DNA from: an uncultured Synechococcus sp.
GTDB taxonomy: Bacteria; Cyanobacteriota; Cyanobacteriia; Phormidesmidales; Phormidesmidaceae
Assembly (NCBI GenBank): GCA_937911865.1
Contig: CALDSK010000096.1
Coordinates: forward strand, 1-64,000
Direction of reading: 5' to 3'
Length of the DNA: 64,000 bases
Shown: one piece after another, positions 62,419-64,000 of the stretch
Numbering within the stretch: position 1 is the stretch's first letter
How the letters are laid out: every line of letters begins with the position of its first letter
Translations under genes and position numbers: made by a program
Notes under the pieces: generated by a model
The model's input: the letters and a program-made list of their open reading frames with translations, nothing else
Told to the model about the DNA's origin: nothing
Database searches by the model: none

Positions 62419-63390
62419 ATGACCTCAGTCACCTCTCTTTTTGCACCTGTAGAAGCCGATCTTGAGCTCCTTACAGACAACCTTAAAAATCTTGTTGGCG
62501 CTCGTCATAAGATTCTATATGCCGCTGCCGAGCACCTTTTTGGTGCGGGTGGTAAGCGTATCAGGCCAGCTATCGTACTGCTTTTAGCTAGGGCTATTCA
62601 TCCTGGAGAAGATATTACGAGCCGTCATCGGCGGCTTGCAGAAATCACAGAGATGATCCACACCGCTAGCCTGGTTCACGACGATGTCGTCGATGAATCA
62701 GCCACTAGGCGAGGGGTCTCTACGGTGCATAGCCAGTTTGGCAACCGAGTGGCTATCCTGGCGGGTGATTTTCTGTTTGCTCAGTCTTCTTGGTACCTGG
62801 CCAACCTCGACAATCTAGAGGTCGTCAAGCTGCTCAGTCGGGTCATTATGGATCTGGCCGAAGGTGAAATCCGGCAGGGTCTTAAATACTTCGATACTAC
62901 GCTGTCGATTGAAGACTATTTGGATAAAAGCTATTACAAAACGGCGACTTTGATTGCTAACAGTGCAAAAGCAGTTGGCGTCTTGAGCAATGCATCAGAA
63001 AGTTTGTCTGAGGATTTCTATCAATTTGGCCGCAGTCTGGGCCTAGCCTACCAGGTTGTAGATGATATCTTAGACTTCACTGGCTCAACGGAGGTACTGG
63101 GCAAGCCCGCTGGCTCTGACTTGCGCAGTGGCAATCTGACCGCCCCCGTACTCTATGCCATAGAAGAAGTACCCTATCTGAAGACTTTAATCGAGCGCGA
63201 GTTTTCTGAGCCGGAAGACTTCGAGCAGGCAATTGAGCTGGTGCACAACAGCAATGGCATTAGCCGAGCTAGAGACTTGGCGACTCACCATGCAAACTAC
63301 GCAGTGCAGCGACTCAGCTCATTGCCATCTTCGCCTTCTCGCCAAGCCCTTGAAGATATTTCTGAATACGTGCTGCGCAGATTAAAATAG
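62419..63390 (+). CDS. sds: Long-chain all-trans polyprenyl (solanesyl) diphosphate synthase
   Basis: 323 residues. Trans-prenyltransferase with first Asp-rich motif LVHDDVVDES and second VVDDILDF, plus GGKRIRPAIVLL at the N-terminus. The pattern fits the cyanobacterial solanesyl type that supplies the plastoquinone side chain, rather than GGPP synthase (CrtE). Lies downstream of murI, as in other cyanobacteria to my knowledge. Chain length cannot be proven from sequence. Confidence 0.9.
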   Translation: MTSVTSLFAPVEADLELLTDNLKNLVGARHKILYAAAEHLFGAGGKRIRPAIVLLLARAIHPGEDITSRHRRLAEITEMIHTASLVHDDVVDESATRRGVSTVHSQFGNRVAILAGDFLFAQSSWYLANLDNLEVVKLLSRVIMDLAEGEIRQGLKYFDTTLSIEDYLDKSYYKTATLIANSAKAVGVLSNASESLSEDFYQFGRSLGLAYQVVDDILDFTGSTEVLGKPAGSDLRSGNLTAPVLYAIEEVPYLKTLIEREFSEPEDFEQAIELVHNSNGISRARDLATHHANYAVQRLSSLPSSPSRQALEDISEYVLRRLK

Positions 63391-63412
63391 CTCGTTAGCA
63401 GATAAGAACCTT

Positions 63413-64000
63413 GTGAGTCACGCTATTTGTCTAGGAGAAATCTTAATTGACTGCTTTGCAGAGCAGCAGGGCCTAGCACGCAGCGATGTTAAAAAATGGA
63501 CACCGCTACCCAGTGGCGCGCCCGCGAATGTAGCTTGCGCACTTGCAAAGTTAGGCAACGCGGTCGAATTCATCGGCGCAATAGGTACGGATCGCTGGGG
63601 CGATGCGCTGCTTCAGCTCCTAGAGGATATGAATGTAGGGCACCGGGGGGTGCAGAGACGGCAAAAGGCACCTACTCGCCGAGTGTACATGACGAGCGAT
63701 TTGCCAGGTCATTACACCTTTGCAGGCTTTAGCGAAAATGATCCAACCGTCTTTGCTGACGCGCACCTGTTTGCAGGAAGCTTAGATGCCGACCTTTTTA
63801 CCAGCGCTAGCTCGCTGGTGATTGGCACGCTTTCACTGGCCTACGTTGATACGCGTGAAGCTGTCGAGCAGGCGATTATCCTGGCGCATAACAACCGTAT
63901 GCCTATTATTGTTGACCTCAACTGGCGGCCGATGTTCTGGCCCAAGCCGACAGAAGCCCTAGGACATATCTACGACTTACTAAAGCAGGTACATTTTCTA
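63413..64000 (+). CDS. PfkB-family carbohydrate kinase, fructokinase-like (partial)
   Basis: Open frame from a GTG at 63413 to the window edge: 196 residues, C-terminus missing. Starts MSHAICLGEILIDCFAEQ, then PSGAPANVACALAKLGNAVEF-type substrate-binding segment and IGAIGTDRWGDALL, the PfkB signature 1 region. IVDLNWRPMFW is typical of fructokinases. The ATP site and catalytic Asp (GAGD) lie beyond the window. It starts 22 bp after the sds stop. Confidence 0.88.
   Translation, partial: MSHAICLGEILIDCFAEQQGLARSDVKKWTPLPSGAPANVACALAKLGNAVEFIGAIGTDRWGDALLQLLEDMNVGHRGVQRRQKAPTRRVYMTSDLPGHYTFAGFSENDPTVFADAHLFAGSLDADLFTSASSLVIGTLSLAYVDTREAVEQAIILAHNNRMPIIVDLNWRPMFWPKPTEALGHIYDLLKQVHFL

Overview
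The window comes from a cyanobacterium. The evidence is gene content: petL, ndhF1 and ndhD1, a photosystem II S4-domain protein, a Tab2/Atab2 protein, a plastid-type lipoamide dehydrogenase and a cyanobacterial-type long-chain prenyl diphosphate synthase. Copies of the octamer GCGATCGC (HIP1), typical of cyanobacterial genomes, are scattered throughout. Base composition looks moderate. A Leptolyngbya/Phormidesmis-like filamentous lineage is a guess. There is no rRNA, CRISPR array, prophage or intact insertion sequence.

Layout. 1-4353 holds two adjacent minus-strand genes sharing the same P-loop ATPase type; the first to be transcribed also carries a CHAT protease domain. 4483-12175 is mostly housekeeping: an alarmone-hydrolase-like HD protein, hisB, a LysR regulator divergent from a pirin, aroB, a 31-residue petL and mtnP. 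12323-21730 holds a TPR protein and a potassium/cation block: histidine kinase, response regulator, two TrkA-like proteins, TrkH and a cation/proton antiporter. 21803-37000 carries tab2, avtA, rimM, a degenerate REP-associated transposase relative, two tRNA-Leu genes, an M48 protease, murA, an rRNA methyltransferase, lpdA, trpC, a CrtI-type desaturase, a HIT protein and the PSII S4 protein. 38290-43472 is ndhF1 and ndhD1, separated by a toxin-antitoxin pair and an unknown gene. 43874-48263 is ftsW, ccdA, ccsB and a response regulator. 50009-54158 is the dTDP-rhamnose operon. 54364-64000 holds a diguanylate cyclase, rpmA/rplU, a nitrilase, a second antiporter, murI, a long non-coding stretch, sds and a partial sugar kinase.

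Three conserved genes are broken as written. ndhD1 has one extra T at 42273/42274. rfbA has an in-frame TAA where family members have lysine. rpmA has an in-frame TAG where family members have lysine. All three need read-level checking before biological interpretation.

The most striking structural feature is a class of short tandem duplications. The units are 10-22 bp, often 14-16 bp, in two to four copies, at more than 20 places, mostly between genes. Units differ at each place, so this is not one dispersed repeat family. In several cases the stop codon lies inside the first copy, and at two convergent gene pairs the array bridges both stops.
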